From CAWKOH01 sp963851245 (GTDB lineage: Bacteria > Actinomycetota > Acidimicrobiia > Acidimicrobiales > Palsa-688): a stretch of DNA of 64,000 bases. The stretch lies in NCBI GenBank assembly GCA_963851245.1, contig CAWKOH010000002.1, forward strand, positions 675,449 to 739,448. Reading direction: 5' to 3'. This document shows, one piece after another, positions 18,112-26,534 of this stretch. The first letter of the stretch is position 1; every line of letters begins with the position of its first letter. The notes under the pieces are model-generated. The model saw only the letters and a program-made list of their open reading frames with translations. It was not told the DNA's origin and did no database searches. The position numbers were made by a program, and so were the translations under genes.

Positions 18112-18164
18112 GCCTTTCGGGACGACTTTTACAGCTCACAGGAGTACAACGCGTCCCGAAAGGC
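18112..18164. repeat. 13-bp perfect inverted repeat, 27-base spacer
   Basis: GCCTTTCGGGACG at 18112-18124 and its exact complement CGTCCCGAAAGGC at 18152-18164, with flanking AAAT/GATTT extending the symmetry imperfectly. It lies between two minus-strand envelope genes, just upstream of the PT-rich protein. Could be a transcription terminator of the LysM gene to its right, or an operator; the long spacer and lack of a T-run leave this open. Confidence 0.6.
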
Positions 18165-18299
18165 GATTTGGGACCCACCTTTGGGTAGCCGACGCTGCCC
18201 CGCCGGCGATGGACGCATTCGCTGCCATTCCTGGCCTTCTTCTCACGCCAACAGTGTGGTCGGTGCCGGCCCGCGGGTGCAGGACAGGGCGGGGGCGGG

Positions 18300-19313
18300 T
18301 CACGCAGGCGGAGCGGGTGGAACGGCCGGGAGCAGGATGACATCGCCGGGGAATAGCAGCGAGGGATCGGATGGAACGGGAAGCTGAGACCGGTTGGCGG
18401 CGATGACGCTCACCCAGTACCCGCCCACCTGCCGGTCGGTGGGGGAGCGGCCCCAAGCGGCGGCGAGGGTCCGCTCGGCGATGAACCACAGGTTGTCTCC
18501 AGGGCGCACGATCCACTGTGGGGTCTCCTCACCGCCGGCACCGGCGGTAGTTGTGGGGGACCCGGTTGGCCTCGCGGCGGGGGTGTCGCTGGGTCCGACC
18601 GGCGCCTGAGCCGGCGAGGTGGGTGGGACCGACGCCTGAGCCGGCGAGGTCGGCGTCTGGTCGGTCGGGGTGGGGGCCAGGGCGGGACCCGCAGCGGAAG
18701 GCGGCTGGGTCGGCACGGAACCGGCCGCGGGCGTCGGTCCGGCCGCCACAGCGGGTGCCGGCGCCGGCACCGCCGGGCGCGGCGCCGCAGTTGGAGTGGT
18801 CGGGGCGGGGGAGCTCGGGGTGCGGGCGGCCGGGACAGAAGAGCCCGGGGTGGGTGCGATCGGGGCTCCGGGGGCAATCGCCGGCTCAGGAGCCGACAGG
18901 TTGGTGAGGGTGGGTGCCGGGCCGGTCGGGGGTGCGGTCGAGGCGAAAACAGGCGGGCTGCCGCCGGCTAGCACCGATCCCAAGGCTGACACTCCGAGCG
19001 CCAGGCGCACCGCCCCCCTGACCCCGATGAGGGGTGTCCCCTCGATCGCTCGCGTCAACCGGCCTGGATTGACAGTTCCGATGACCGTAACTACGGCCAG
19101 CAGGACGAGCCAATAGCTGCCCGCGGCCAGCAAAGCGACCCGGATGGCCGAGAACACCGCCACGACCGGACCTACCCCGGACCACCAAACCGGCAACCGG
19201 GATGGATGCCTCAGTGGGGGCGAGCCCAGCCCGCACCGGCCGGCCAGGTAAAGGGAGCCAAGGGCCAGCGCAACCAGCAGGAAGTAGCGGGCTAAGCGCC
19301 GGTCGGCGTTCAT
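18300..19313 (-). CDS. membrane protein with Pro/Ala/Thr-rich linker and C-terminal LysM-like domain
   Basis: 337 residues starting MNADRRLARYFLLVALALG at 19313. Three hydrophobic segments occupy the first 120 residues, then about 150 residues of Pro/Ala/Thr/Ser linker, then a LysM-type domain WIVRPGDNLWFIAERTLAAAWGRSPTDRQVGGYWVSVIAANR ... LLFPGDVILLP that should bind peptidoglycan. Its ATG overlaps the stop of the pseudokinase gene (ATGA), so the two are translationally coupled. The pairing of a kinase-fold membrane protein and a wall-binding membrane protein suggests a cell-wall sensing or division role (inference). The larger open frame upstream is ignored. Confidence 0.75.
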   Translation of the reverse strand: MNADRRLARYFLLVALALGSLYLAGRCGLGSPPLRHPSRLPVWWSGVGPVVAVFSAIRVALLAAGSYWLVLLAVVTVIGTVNPGRLTRAIEGTPLIGVRGAVRLALGVSALGSVLAGGSPPVFASTAPPTGPAPTLTNLSAPEPAIAPGAPIAPTPGSSVPAARTPSSPAPTTPTAAPRPAVPAPAPAVAAGPTPAAGSVPTQPPSAAGPALAPTPTDQTPTSPAQASVPPTSPAQAPVGPSDTPAARPTGSPTTTAGAGGEETPQWIVRPGDNLWFIAERTLAAAWGRSPTDRQVGGYWVSVIAANRSQLPVPSDPSLLFPGDVILLPAVPPAPPA

Positions 19314-20431
19314 GGTCGTGACGGGCGGACGGTGAGTGGCCCGGCGCCCGTCCTGGTGATCCGGAGAAGATCGCAGCCGGCTTCTGTCGGTATCACGGCC
19401 AGGTTCGACATGCTGCGGACACGAGCCACCAGGCGCGCCGTTCGGCTCTGGCCGGGCCCGGGCCAAGAATCGAACAGCCACACGTCCCCACTGGACCTTT
19501 CGGCCACAGCCGGCAGCGCTTGGCCGGAACAGGTCCAACGGCCCAGCACGACGATCGACCCGGGTGGAGCGGCGACCCGGAACCGCCCCTGGGCGGTGGT
19601 GATGATTCCGCCCGGCCAGCCGACCGGCCGGCAGAAATAGTCGACCAGAGGGCACTCGGCCGACGCCGCTGAGGGGTGCGGCGAGGATCCGCCGGCCCTC
19701 AGACCAATGATCGCAAGCCCGACGCCCATAGCGAGGACGCCCACGACCAGGACTGAGGCCAGCCCCCTCTGGCGCCGGCGAGCTGTGTCAACAGGGTTAA
19801 GGACATCGAGGCGATGAGTGTCGACGAGACTTTCGGATCGAGAGCCCGGTTCGGCCAGCCGCGCCCCGGGGACCCGCCGGACCAGTTGCGAGGCCAGCCA
19901 TCGGGCGTTAGCCCGGCGGGACCTGCCTCTCTGCCCGGCCGCCACCCGAAGAGCGAACCGGACCCGGGCATCGGCCGATGAGGGCAGCCGGCTGAGCAAC
20001 ATGCCGGCCAGCGCAGCGGTGTCCTCTCGGGCCAGTTCGGCCATCCGGGCAGGCGTTGCCGGCCGGCCGGAGGATCCGAATCCGCACAGCACGGGCCGCC
20101 CTGCCTCGTCGATCAGGACATGCGCCGGGGTGATGGCGGAGTGCACCACGCCGAGATCGTGAATGTCCGCCAGGGCCGTGGCAACGGCCGCCCCAATGCC
20201 GGCCAGCACAGTCGGATCCTCGATGTCGACCCGGCTGAGATCGCTGCCCTCGACCAAACCGAATACCAACGCTTCGGGAAGGTCTCCTCCCTCAGTTGCG
20301 ATCAGCCGCACTAAGCCCGGATGGGCCATGGCCGTCAGGACCTCGGTTTCACGCCGCAGCCGGTCGCGGTCGGCCGGGGTCTCCGCCTCCTTCCTGAAGG
20401 TTCCTTCCTTCGGATCGCGAATGGACCTCAC
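19310..20431 (-). CDS. membrane-anchored protein pseudokinase
   Basis: 373 residues, GTG start at 20431. The first 200 residues follow a Ser/Thr kinase layout: TAMAHPGLVRLIAT, LVFGLVEGSDLSRV hinge, and a catalytic-loop equivalent VVHSAITPAHVLIDEAGRPVLCGFGSSG. The HRD is HSA and the DFG is GFG, so the catalytic Asp and the Mg-binding Asp are both missing: a pseudokinase. One transmembrane helix (LASVLVVGVLAMGVGLAIIGL) separates it from an extracellular beta-rich domain with paired Cys (CPLVDYFCRPVGWPGG, WTCSG). It resembles the MviN/FhaA-type pseudokinase idea rather than PknB. Coupled to the LysM gene. Confidence 0.7.
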   Translation of the reverse strand: MRSIRDPKEGTFRKEAETPADRDRLRRETEVLTAMAHPGLVRLIATEGGDLPEALVFGLVEGSDLSRVDIEDPTVLAGIGAAVATALADIHDLGVVHSAITPAHVLIDEAGRPVLCGFGSSGRPATPARMAELAREDTAALAGMLLSRLPSSADARVRFALRVAAGQRGRSRRANARWLASQLVRRVPGARLAEPGSRSESLVDTHRLDVLNPVDTARRRQRGLASVLVVGVLAMGVGLAIIGLRAGGSSPHPSAASAECPLVDYFCRPVGWPGGIITTAQGRFRVAAPPGSIVVLGRWTCSGQALPAVAERSSGDVWLFDSWPGPGQSRTARLVARVRSMSNLAVIPTEAGCDLLRITRTGAGPLTVRPSRP

Positions 20432-20493
20432 AAGACATAGAATAGCATTGAAGGTGTCAACAATACAGAAGCTAGGCCTGCTTGACTCACAGA

Positions 20494-20745
20494 ATGAAAA
20501 AGCTGACCGACTACGGCCGCGACGACCACCCGGCCGACGACCCGGAGCGCTCGCAGCTGGCCTGGGCGGTGGCCATCATGGACGATTGCGAAGGTTGCGA
20601 GGACATTCGGGTCGAACTGACCTTGGAGGAGGTGGGCCGGCCTGGTCAGGGTCTGGTTGCCCACCTCTCACCGGCAACGGCCCGCCAGTTGCGCAAGGCG
20701 CTGACCGGCGCCCTCGGCGAGATCGGCGAGGATCGGGATGTCTAG
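20494..20745 (+). CDS. small acidic protein of unknown function
   Basis: 83 residues from ATG 20494 (MKKLTDYGRDDHPADDPERSQLAWAVAIMDDCEGCEDIRVEL); an in-frame TTG at 20482 is an alternative. It has a CxxC (DCEGCED), a short beta pattern, and a helical C-terminus TARQLRKALTGALGEIGED. I do not recognise the family. It stands alone between two genes on the other strand and has its own promoter region opposite the pseudokinase. Confidence 0.6.
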   Translation: MKKLTDYGRDDHPADDPERSQLAWAVAIMDDCEGCEDIRVELTLEEVGRPGQGLVAHLSPATARQLRKALTGALGEIGEDRDV

Positions 20746-20778
20746 GCCGCGCTGAGCCGATCGGCTCGAGGCCCGGAT

Positions 20779-21684
20779 CTAGTAGACCCACACCTCCGTT
20801 CCGATCGGTGCTTGGCCTGTGGCCCAGATCCAGTCGATGGCCTCGTTGCTCACCCGGGCGCATCCGTGCGACACCGGATACGGAGGCACGTAGCCATCTC
20901 CGTGGATGGCAAAGCCGCTGTAGAAGAACTTCGGCCGCCACAACTGACCAAGGGAGTCGGTGACCAGGCCGTCGACCTGACGAGAGATATGGAACACCCC
21001 GACCGGGGTGTCGGCCACTGCGGTCTCACCGTCAGTCGTGTAGGTGTAGCCGCCTCCGGTCGAAGTGTTGAGGACGTAGTCGAGTCTTCCGTTGGTGACG
21101 AACATCATCAGGTCGTCGCTCAAGTCGATCTCGATTACGTAGCCGGAGCGGCTTCGAGGCTGAGGTTCCACCGGTTGGCTCAGCGCGGCTTCGGTCTTCG
21201 GACCGACCACGCCGTCCCGCACCAGTCCGGCCTCCTTCTGGAAGGCGTACACGGCCTGCTCGGTGCTGTCGCCAAAGGTGCCGTCCGGAGTTCCGAGCCA
21301 GTAATGAAGGGCGCTCAACCGCTCCTGGAGGGCCAGGACCGCTGGTCCGGAACTGCCGGGCTCGAGTTTCGGCGCTGCGCTGGGGGCGGCGGCCGCCGGG
21401 ACCTTGGAGGCAGGGCTGGTGGTAGCCGTGGTCGTCGGAGCGGTGGTCGTCGGAGCGGTCGTCGTCGGAGCGGTGGTCGGGGGCCCTGTGGTCGGAGGCC
21501 CTGCAGCCGAACTCGCTCCGGCCGGCGAAGTGCTCGACGCCGACGCTCCAGGCGAGCCGGCCGAGCGGAGGCCCGCTCCCGGCGAGCCTCCCGAACGGCC
21601 GCAGGCCGGCGCCACCAGGGCGAGGGCGGCGGCGCCGAGGAGCACCCCGAGCGTCCTTATTCCTCCGGCACCCCTTCTGGTCAT
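20779..21684 (-). CDS. lipoprotein L,D-transpeptidase with peptidoglycan-binding domain
   Basis: 301 residues. N-terminal lipoprotein signal (LLGAAALALVAPACGRS), a Ser/Thr/Pro linker, then a peptidoglycan-binding repeat (VLALQERLSALHYWLGTPDGTFGDSTEQAVYAFQKEAG) and a YkuD catalytic domain with HGDGYVPPYPVSHGCARVSN (His and Cys of the SHGC site present; the usual SHGCVR is SHGCAR). It forms 3-3 cross-links or attaches proteins to peptidoglycan outside the membrane. It neighbours the LysM/pseudokinase pair, giving a small wall-remodelling cluster. Confidence 0.9.
   Translation of the reverse strand: MTRRGAGGIRTLGVLLGAAALALVAPACGRSGGSPGAGLRSAGSPGASASSTSPAGASSAAGPPTTGPPTTAPTTTAPTTTAPTTTATTSPASKVPAAAAPSAAPKLEPGSSGPAVLALQERLSALHYWLGTPDGTFGDSTEQAVYAFQKEAGLVRDGVVGPKTEAALSQPVEPQPRSRSGYVIEIDLSDDLMMFVTNGRLDYVLNTSTGGGYTYTTDGETAVADTPVGVFHISRQVDGLVTDSLGQLWRPKFFYSGFAIHGDGYVPPYPVSHGCARVSNEAIDWIWATGQAPIGTEVWVY
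21416..21485. repeat. tandem repeat encoding TTTAP units in the transpeptidase linker
   Basis: Near-identical units of about 18 bases built on GTCGTCGGAGCGGT recur four times in the minus-strand gene, encoding repeated TTTAP/TTGPP linker units. Length is likely to vary between strains. Confidence 0.7.
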
Positions 21685-21900
21685 TGGCCACTTCCGAGCT
21701 ATCCGAGCGTGACATGCAGAAGTTAGCCCGAGTTAAGTATCCATTTGGGGGCAGCGGGAAAAGGGGAAGGTAGCTCCGTTTTGGCCGGCCCCGGTTCCGC
21801 AAGCTACCGTTGTTATCTCATCGGCTAGTGCCTTTTGCTAATGCTGATGTATTTCAGTTATCTTCCATGGCATGAAGGGGCCCAGGGGGATGGTGGTGAA

Positions 21901-23214
21901 TTGAGTGTGCCGCCCGCGGTCGTCCCGCCATGGTCGTCACCGCTACAAGAAATCGAGCGGGCCGTGCAGGAGCACGCCAAGGCCGCCGACATCGACATGG
22001 CCGAGGCCGGCGCCGTCGACAAGTTGCGCGCCCTCCTCGTGGAGCAGGTCGGTCTGTGGCGCGACGACTATCGCAGAGGCCGGCGGACCGTCGATATCGC
22101 CGATCCGGAAGGCGCCGTAGAACGGGCGTTGAGGAACCTCACCGGTTACGGCCCTTTGGACCCGCTCCTCGCCGACCCGGACGTGTGGGAAATCATGATC
22201 AACGGACCGGGCTCCATCTTTACCAAACGCCATACAGGGGCGGGCGGGTACCACCACGAGGTCTTTCACGACGACGACCACGTAATCCGGGTGCTCACCA
22301 AGATCCTGGATGACGCCAGCCGGTCGCATCGCAAGCTCGATCCTGCCGAGGGTTTGCAGGACGCCCAGCTCGACAGTGGCGCCCGCCTCCACATAGTGCA
22401 CTCCGACGTTGGTCGCGACGGCCACGTGCTCGTCAACATCCGAAAGTTCTCCGGGGTCCAGCACCGGACGCTCCGGGAGTTGATCGACCGGCAGATGCTC
22501 GATCAGCCCACGGCCCGGTTCTTGCAGGCCTGCGTGCGGAGCGGGCTGTCGGTGCTCGTGGCCGGGGCGCCCGGTTCCGGGAAGACCACCCTCATGTCCT
22601 GCCTGGCGGCCGAGCTCGACCCCCGGCTGCGGGTGGTGATAGCCGAGGAGGTCTTCGAGACCGACATCCCCCTGCCGAACGTGGCCCATATGCAGACGCG
22701 GCCGGCCCGGCCCGACCGCAAGGAAGTGGATCTGCGCCGGCTGGTGGCGGGTTTCCTGCGCATGGCCCCTGACGTGGCGATCGTCGGGGAGGTCCGGGAC
22801 CGGGAATCGCTGCCGTTGTTGCTCACCCTGTCGTCGGGGGTGCAGGGCTTCACCACGATCCACGCCGGTTCTGCTCGCCAGGCGCTGTCCCGGCTGCGGT
22901 TCATCTGCCAGCTGGCTGAGACGGGTTCGGACCTCAGTGCCGCCGCCCTTTCCGCTCTGGTCAGTGAAGCGGTCGACCTGGTCGTACATTGCGCCCGGCA
23001 GGGGCCGGACCTGGCGGTGACGGAGGTACTGGCAGTCGAGGACCTTCAGGTCGCGGCCGGGACGGTCGCTTTCACTACAACCTCCATCTTCGCCCGGGCC
23101 CGGTTTGGCGATCCGCTCGAGTGGACGGGCAACCTGCCCGTGCGGGCGGCCCGGCCCCTCGAGTTGCACGGCTTCGACGTACGGGCCCTGACCGGAGGGG
23201 ACCTGTTCCGATGA
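21901..23214 (+). CDS. tadA: Tad/CpaF-type secretion ATPase
   Basis: About 437 residues. The start is likely TTG 21901 or GTG 21907; an open frame further upstream from 21835 looks non-coding. ATPase motifs: VAGAPGSGKTTLMSCLAAEL (Walker A), RVVIAEEVFETDIP (Asp-box region), FLRMAPDVAIVGEVRDRESL (Walker B) and GFTTIHAGSARQALSRL (His box). N-terminal LTGYGPLDPLLADPDVWEIMINGPGSIF is the CpaF signature. It powers a Tad/Flp pilus machine at the inner face of the membrane. Its stop overlaps the start of tadB (ATGA). Confidence 0.93.
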   Translation: MSVPPAVVPPWSSPLQEIERAVQEHAKAADIDMAEAGAVDKLRALLVEQVGLWRDDYRRGRRTVDIADPEGAVERALRNLTGYGPLDPLLADPDVWEIMINGPGSIFTKRHTGAGGYHHEVFHDDDHVIRVLTKILDDASRSHRKLDPAEGLQDAQLDSGARLHIVHSDVGRDGHVLVNIRKFSGVQHRTLRELIDRQMLDQPTARFLQACVRSGLSVLVAGAPGSGKTTLMSCLAAELDPRLRVVIAEEVFETDIPLPNVAHMQTRPARPDRKEVDLRRLVAGFLRMAPDVAIVGEVRDRESLPLLLTLSSGVQGFTTIHAGSARQALSRLRFICQLAETGSDLSAAALSALVSEAVDLVVHCARQGPDLAVTEVLAVEDLQVAAGTVAFTTTSIFARARFGDPLEWTGNLPVRAARPLELHGFDVRALTGGDLFR

Positions 23215-24101
23215 ACGTGCCCGTGTTGGGAGTCCTGGCCGCGGCCCTGGCGGCAGTCGGGGCCTACCTCATCTACTCGTCCGTGGCCTTCGGTTGGAAG
23301 GGCGTGGCTCCCCGGATGGGCCGCCGGCGCCGGAGCGGACCAGACGTGATCAGGACGTGGATGGTCCAGGCCGGATTGGGTCAGGTCCGCCCGGTCGAAT
23401 TCGCGGCCTCGGTGGGTGCAATGGCTCTGACCGGCGCGGTGGGGGCGTACGTGCTCTTCGGCGGCGTTCTGCCAGCGCTGGTGGCGAGCTGCATTGCTGC
23501 CGTGTTCCCGGTCTCCGCTTACCGAGCCCGGCGCAGGGCCCGGATGGCTGCGGCCGCGGAAACGTGGCCTCGTCTCCTCGAGGAGCTCCGTCTCCGCACC
23601 GGATCGCTGGGGCGATCTATCCCGCAGGCATTGTTCGAAGTCGGGCACCGGGCACCGGCCGAATGGCGCCCGGCGTTCGCGGCTGCCGAACGCGAGTGGC
23701 TGCTCACGACCGATTTCCCGCGCACCGTCGCCCTCCTCAAGGATCGCCTATCGGATCCGTCCGTCGACGCGGTATGCGAGACGCTGATGGTGGCCCACGA
23801 GATTGGCGGGTCCGACCTGGACTCGAAGCTGGCCGACCTAATCGCAGAAAGGGTCCTGGATCTTCAAGGGCGCAAGGACGCGGCCAGCCGTCAGGCCGGC
23901 GTTCGCTTCGCCCGCCGGTTTGTGCTTCTTGTGCCCCTGGGCATGGCGGTGGCGGGCCTGACCATTGGAACGGGCCGGTCTGCCTACGAGACACCCGGCG
24001 GCCAGATCGCGGTCGCGTTCGGGCTTCTGGCTGTGCTCGTGTGCTGGGTCTGGTCAGGGCGCCTGATGCGCCTGCCGGAGGAACCGCGGGTGTTCCGATG
24101 A
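23211..24101 (+). CDS. tadB: Tad pilus assembly membrane protein TadB
   Basis: 296 residues, ATG overlapping the tadA stop. N-terminal and paired central membrane helices (ALTGAVGAYVLFGGVLPALVA), then the cytoplasmic GspF-type domain WPRLLEELRLRTGSLGRSIPQALFEVG ... AHEIGGSDLDSKLADLIAERV, and two C-terminal helices. Platform protein of the T2SS-F family in the pilus basal body. The stop overlaps the tadC start, again ATGA. Confidence 0.88.
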   Translation: MNVPVLGVLAAALAAVGAYLIYSSVAFGWKGVAPRMGRRRRSGPDVIRTWMVQAGLGQVRPVEFAASVGAMALTGAVGAYVLFGGVLPALVASCIAAVFPVSAYRARRRARMAAAAETWPRLLEELRLRTGSLGRSIPQALFEVGHRAPAEWRPAFAAAEREWLLTTDFPRTVALLKDRLSDPSVDAVCETLMVAHEIGGSDLDSKLADLIAERVLDLQGRKDAASRQAGVRFARRFVLLVPLGMAVAGLTIGTGRSAYETPGGQIAVAFGLLAVLVCWVWSGRLMRLPEEPRVFR

Positions 24102-25005
24102 TCCGTGTCGCCCTCGGGGCAGGCGTGCTGGTGTGGGCGGGCACCACGCTCTTGCTCTCGTGCTGGGCCCGGATGGACCGGCCCACCCTGCTCGACCGGC
24201 TGCGCCCCTATCACCCTGGAACGTTGTCGGCTCCTGCCGACCGCGGGGTGTTTTCGGTCTCGTCGCTGCGCGATGTGATCGGCCCGCTGGCCCGGTCCAG
24301 CGGTGATCGTTTAGCCGGCTTGTTCGGCGTCACTGAATCCGTTTCCGTTCGCCTTCGCCGTATTCATTCAGCCATGGACGCCACCGCCTTCCGGGTCCGC
24401 CAGCTGCTCGTCACGGGAGCATCGCTGCTGGTCGGGGCCCTGATCGCGGCCGTGAGGGGCCTTCCAGCTGCTGTGGCGGCGTTCCTGGTGCTTGGCCTTC
24501 CGGTGCTCACCTTCCTGGTCATCGAGCAGCGCCTGGCCCGGGCCTCCGACCGGTGGAAGCGGGATGTTGCCCTTGAACTGCCGGTGGTCAGTGAGCAGAT
24601 AGCCATGCTCTTGAACGCCGGCTATTCGTTGGGCGCGGCCCTCTCGCGGTTGCGGCTCGAGGGCGCGGCTGCGTGGCCCAGGATCTGTCGGTAGTCGTCA
24701 ACCGGGTGCGCCAGGGCGTGTCCGAGACAGAAGCTCTGCGCGAGTGGGCGGAACTGGCTCAGGTGGAAGGCGTCACCCGGCTGGTCGGGGTGCTGGCCCT
24801 TCACTCGGAGGCAGCGGACCTGGGGCGGTTGGTCTCCGCCGAAGCCGGCCAGGCCCGGCGGGACCTCCACCGCCGAACTTTGGAAGCGATCGAACGGAGG
24901 GCTCAGCAGGTGTGGGTTCCTGTCACGGTGGCGACGCTCGTCCCCGGCGTGATCCTGCTGGCGGTGCCCTTCCTCTCAGCTCTTCGACTCTTCGCCAACT
25001 CGTGA
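24098..25005 (+). CDS. tadC: Tad pilus assembly membrane protein TadC, one frameshift
   Basis: Starts MIRVALGAGVLVWAGTTLLL at 24098, with the GspF-like region LELPVVSEQIAMLLNAGYSLGAALSRLRLEG. The frame then ends early at 24694 and resumes at about 24673 in another frame: VAQDLSVVVNRVRQGVSETEALREWA ... VWVPVTVATLVPGVILLAVPFLSALR to 25005. The break near 24668-24676 is net -1 (or two -2 events), unlike most others in this window. Restored length about 302 residues fits TadC. Partner of TadB. Confidence 0.82.
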
Positions 25006-25030
25006 AATTTGCAGGAACGAAAGGACATTC

Positions 25031-25141
25031 ATGACCGGATACCACCGCAAGCGGGCCCGTGACGAGCGGGGCGAGGGCGTGATCTCGGCGGCCATTGCCG
25101 TGCTGGTGATGGCCTTCATAGGAGTCCCCATATGGTCGTAG
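25031..25141 (+). pseudogene. truncated TadE-like/pilin-like protein
   Basis: MTGYHRKRARDERGEGVISAAIAVLVMAFIGVPIWS: a basic leader followed by GEGVISAAIAVLVMAFIG, the processing-site and helix pattern of Tad minor pilins and the proteins that follow tadC in actinobacteria. It ends only 36 residues in, in the middle of the hydrophobic helix, and nothing downstream continues it in any frame. No pilin, TadE/F or prepilin peptidase gene follows. The operon appears cut at about 25.13 kb, just before a block of accessory genes. Confidence 0.6.
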
Positions 25142-25535
25142 CCATAACTAAGCGAAAAGGTCTCTGACCAGCACCGGAGCGGCTCAGGCTAGGCCGACGG
25201 CCTCTAGGAACAGTAACTCGCGAGCACTTGAGGGTGACTTCTCCCAATAAGGCACTTCGTGTGATCCCACTCTGGGACTTGCGGGGATACCTACGCTCGG
25301 CCCGGCGCTCCGGCGGTCAGTATCCAGGCGCGGTTCTAGGACGCAGGGTCGCGTGGCTGGTGACAGGGAGTCTCGCGGTGCGCGCCGACTCCCAGAAGGC
25401 CACCGCCCGCGGAGCGACGGTCAGTGTTTGCATCCTCGGTGATCCGCCGCCTCGCCTACCGGTCTAGTTTCGCCAGGATCGACGACGGGCTCAGACGGTG
25501 GGTGTCATGCCGGTAGGCGACGGGGGATAGCGGTC
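25142..25535. other. gene-poor junction region
   Basis: Follows the truncated pilin-like gene. The only notable content is the direct-repeat copy at 25215-25278; an open frame at 25228-25467 begins MRVTSPNKALRVIPLW, and the second repeat copy encodes a similar RVSTPNKALRVVPF in the same frame. The rest shows no convincing protein. Confidence 0.5.
25215..25278 (+). repeat. direct repeat, copy 1 (pairs with 42136-42199)
   Basis: A 64-base stretch matches 42136-42199 in the same orientation with about 78% identity, including the exact shared cores GAGGGTGA and AATAAGGCACTTCGTGT. The two copies enclose a 17-kb block of stress and energy genes. Copy 1 sits about 75 bases after the point where the tad operon is cut. 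Confidence 0.7.
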
Positions 25536-25685
25536 TCAAGCACAGATTGCTGCGACGATCCAGCCCTCGGGCGGCCAGCTCGCTTCGCGGACCGAGCCGT
25601 AGGACTTGGCCACCTTGGACCACTCGATCCCCATTCGACCCAGCTCGTGCGCGCCCATGAGACGATCCTGTCGCTCGGCGTCCAA
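25536..25685 (-). CDS. small protein of unknown function
   Basis: 49 residues from TTG 25685: LDAERQDRLMGAHELGRMG then IEWSKVAKSYGSVREASWPPEGWIVAAICA. Protein-like composition (amphipathic helix, then Trp/Pro-rich end) in a frame that has a clean stop. It follows the bactofilin gene on the same strand. Not recognised; could be the surviving end of a longer gene because coding-like sequence continues upstream of the TTG. Confidence 0.35.
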   Translation of the reverse strand: MDAERQDRLMGAHELGRMGIEWSKVAKSYGSVREASWPPEGWIVAAICA

Positions 25686-25716
25686 ACGCCTCCACAGGCA
25701 ATAGGCGGATCTGGGT

Positions 25717-26118
25717 TCACTTCCACCCCAAAAAACGATTACGCGGGTTCTGGCCGTTCAGATAGGGGCTCGCGCCGTCGGAGCGTCCAATAGTGGCGGT
25801 GCGGGCCACGTGGGTGGTACCGGCTTGTTCGAGGACTTCCCCGATCACGATGCCTTCGATGGCCAGTTGGCCGCCGTCGTTGGTCGCGGTGCCTTGACAG
25901 GTTCCGGTCAAGACGGCTTGGCCGCCGACGGCTATGAACAGTCCGTTGGTTGTTCCCACGATCCGGGCGAAACCCCCGCCCGCCACTACGACGCCTCCCT
26001 CGGCTACGCCGAGGAGGACCAGCACTGCTCCCCGGTGCACTGTGATCGACCCTTTCACTATGCCGGTGATAGTGATCTCGCTATCGATGTGGAGGTCGCC
26101 GTCGAGGGCCGAGGTCAT
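25717..26118 (-). CDS. bactofilin-like polymer-forming protein
   Basis: 133 residues. The centre is a run of short beta-helix turns (GDLHIDSEITITGIVKGSITVHRGAVLVLLGVAEGGVVVAGGGFARIVG, later GGQLAIEGIVIGEV) like the DUF583/bactofilin fold that forms non-polar filaments or scaffolds. Both ends are short. Its ATG overlaps the stop of the WhiB gene (26115-26118), so both are made from one transcript, an unusual pairing of a redox regulator and a scaffold protein. Confidence 0.65.
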   Translation of the reverse strand: MTSALDGDLHIDSEITITGIVKGSITVHRGAVLVLLGVAEGGVVVAGGGFARIVGTTNGLFIAVGGQAVLTGTCQGTATNDGGQLAIEGIVIGEVLEQAGTTHVARTATIGRSDGASPYLNGQNPRNRFLGWK

Positions 26119-26510
26119 TTGGAGTTCCAGAACCCGGCAATGGGCTGGCCTGGGACGAGAAACAGATGTACGGGGCGGGATCGCACGCCGGGCGGTTGTC
26201 GGGACGGTGTCGGCTGGGTTCGCTTCGCCCGAGACACCGTCGGCGAAGCCTTCTTGTCGGTATCAGCGTTACCGCCGGCGCCAACTTCCGCTCGCCGGCT
26301 GCGGTTCAGACGGGTCCGTTCCCGACTTGGTCTTCCTCCCCATACGCCGTGTTCGATCCGCTTGGCCAACGCGTAGTCGAGGCAGTGCCCTCTGACCGGG
26401 CAGTCGGCACAGACACCTCGAGCCACCAAGACGCCAGCGCTGTCGGTGGGGAACATGGTCGCGGCGGGAACCTTCCGGCAGCTGCCCGTCGCCATCCAGG
26501 AGGTCTCCAC
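26115..26510 (-). CDS. WhiB-family iron-sulfur transcription regulator
   Basis: 131 residues. The four cluster ligands have WhiB spacing: CRKV at residue 11, then 22 residues, CADCPVRGHC (CxxCx5C), followed by the GVWGG turn (IEHGVWGGRPSRERTRLNR) and a basic segment. WhiB proteins bind a 4Fe-4S cluster, contact the major sigma factor and respond to redox or nitric oxide. After residue 75 is an extra Arg/Pro-rich tail not typical of the family. Overlaps the bactofilin start by four bases. Confidence 0.85.
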   Translation of the reverse strand: METSWMATGSCRKVPAATMFPTDSAGVLVARGVCADCPVRGHCLDYALAKRIEHGVWGGRPSRERTRLNRSRRAEVGAGGNADTDKKASPTVSRAKRTQPTPSRQPPGVRSRPVHLFLVPGQPIAGFWNSK

Positions 26511-26534
26511 CGTCGGTCTCGTCTCGGCTGAGTC

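Noticed and set aside
21416..21485. CRISPR-like short repeats
   Set aside because: Units are adjacent, in frame, and encode a Thr/Pro linker; no spacers.
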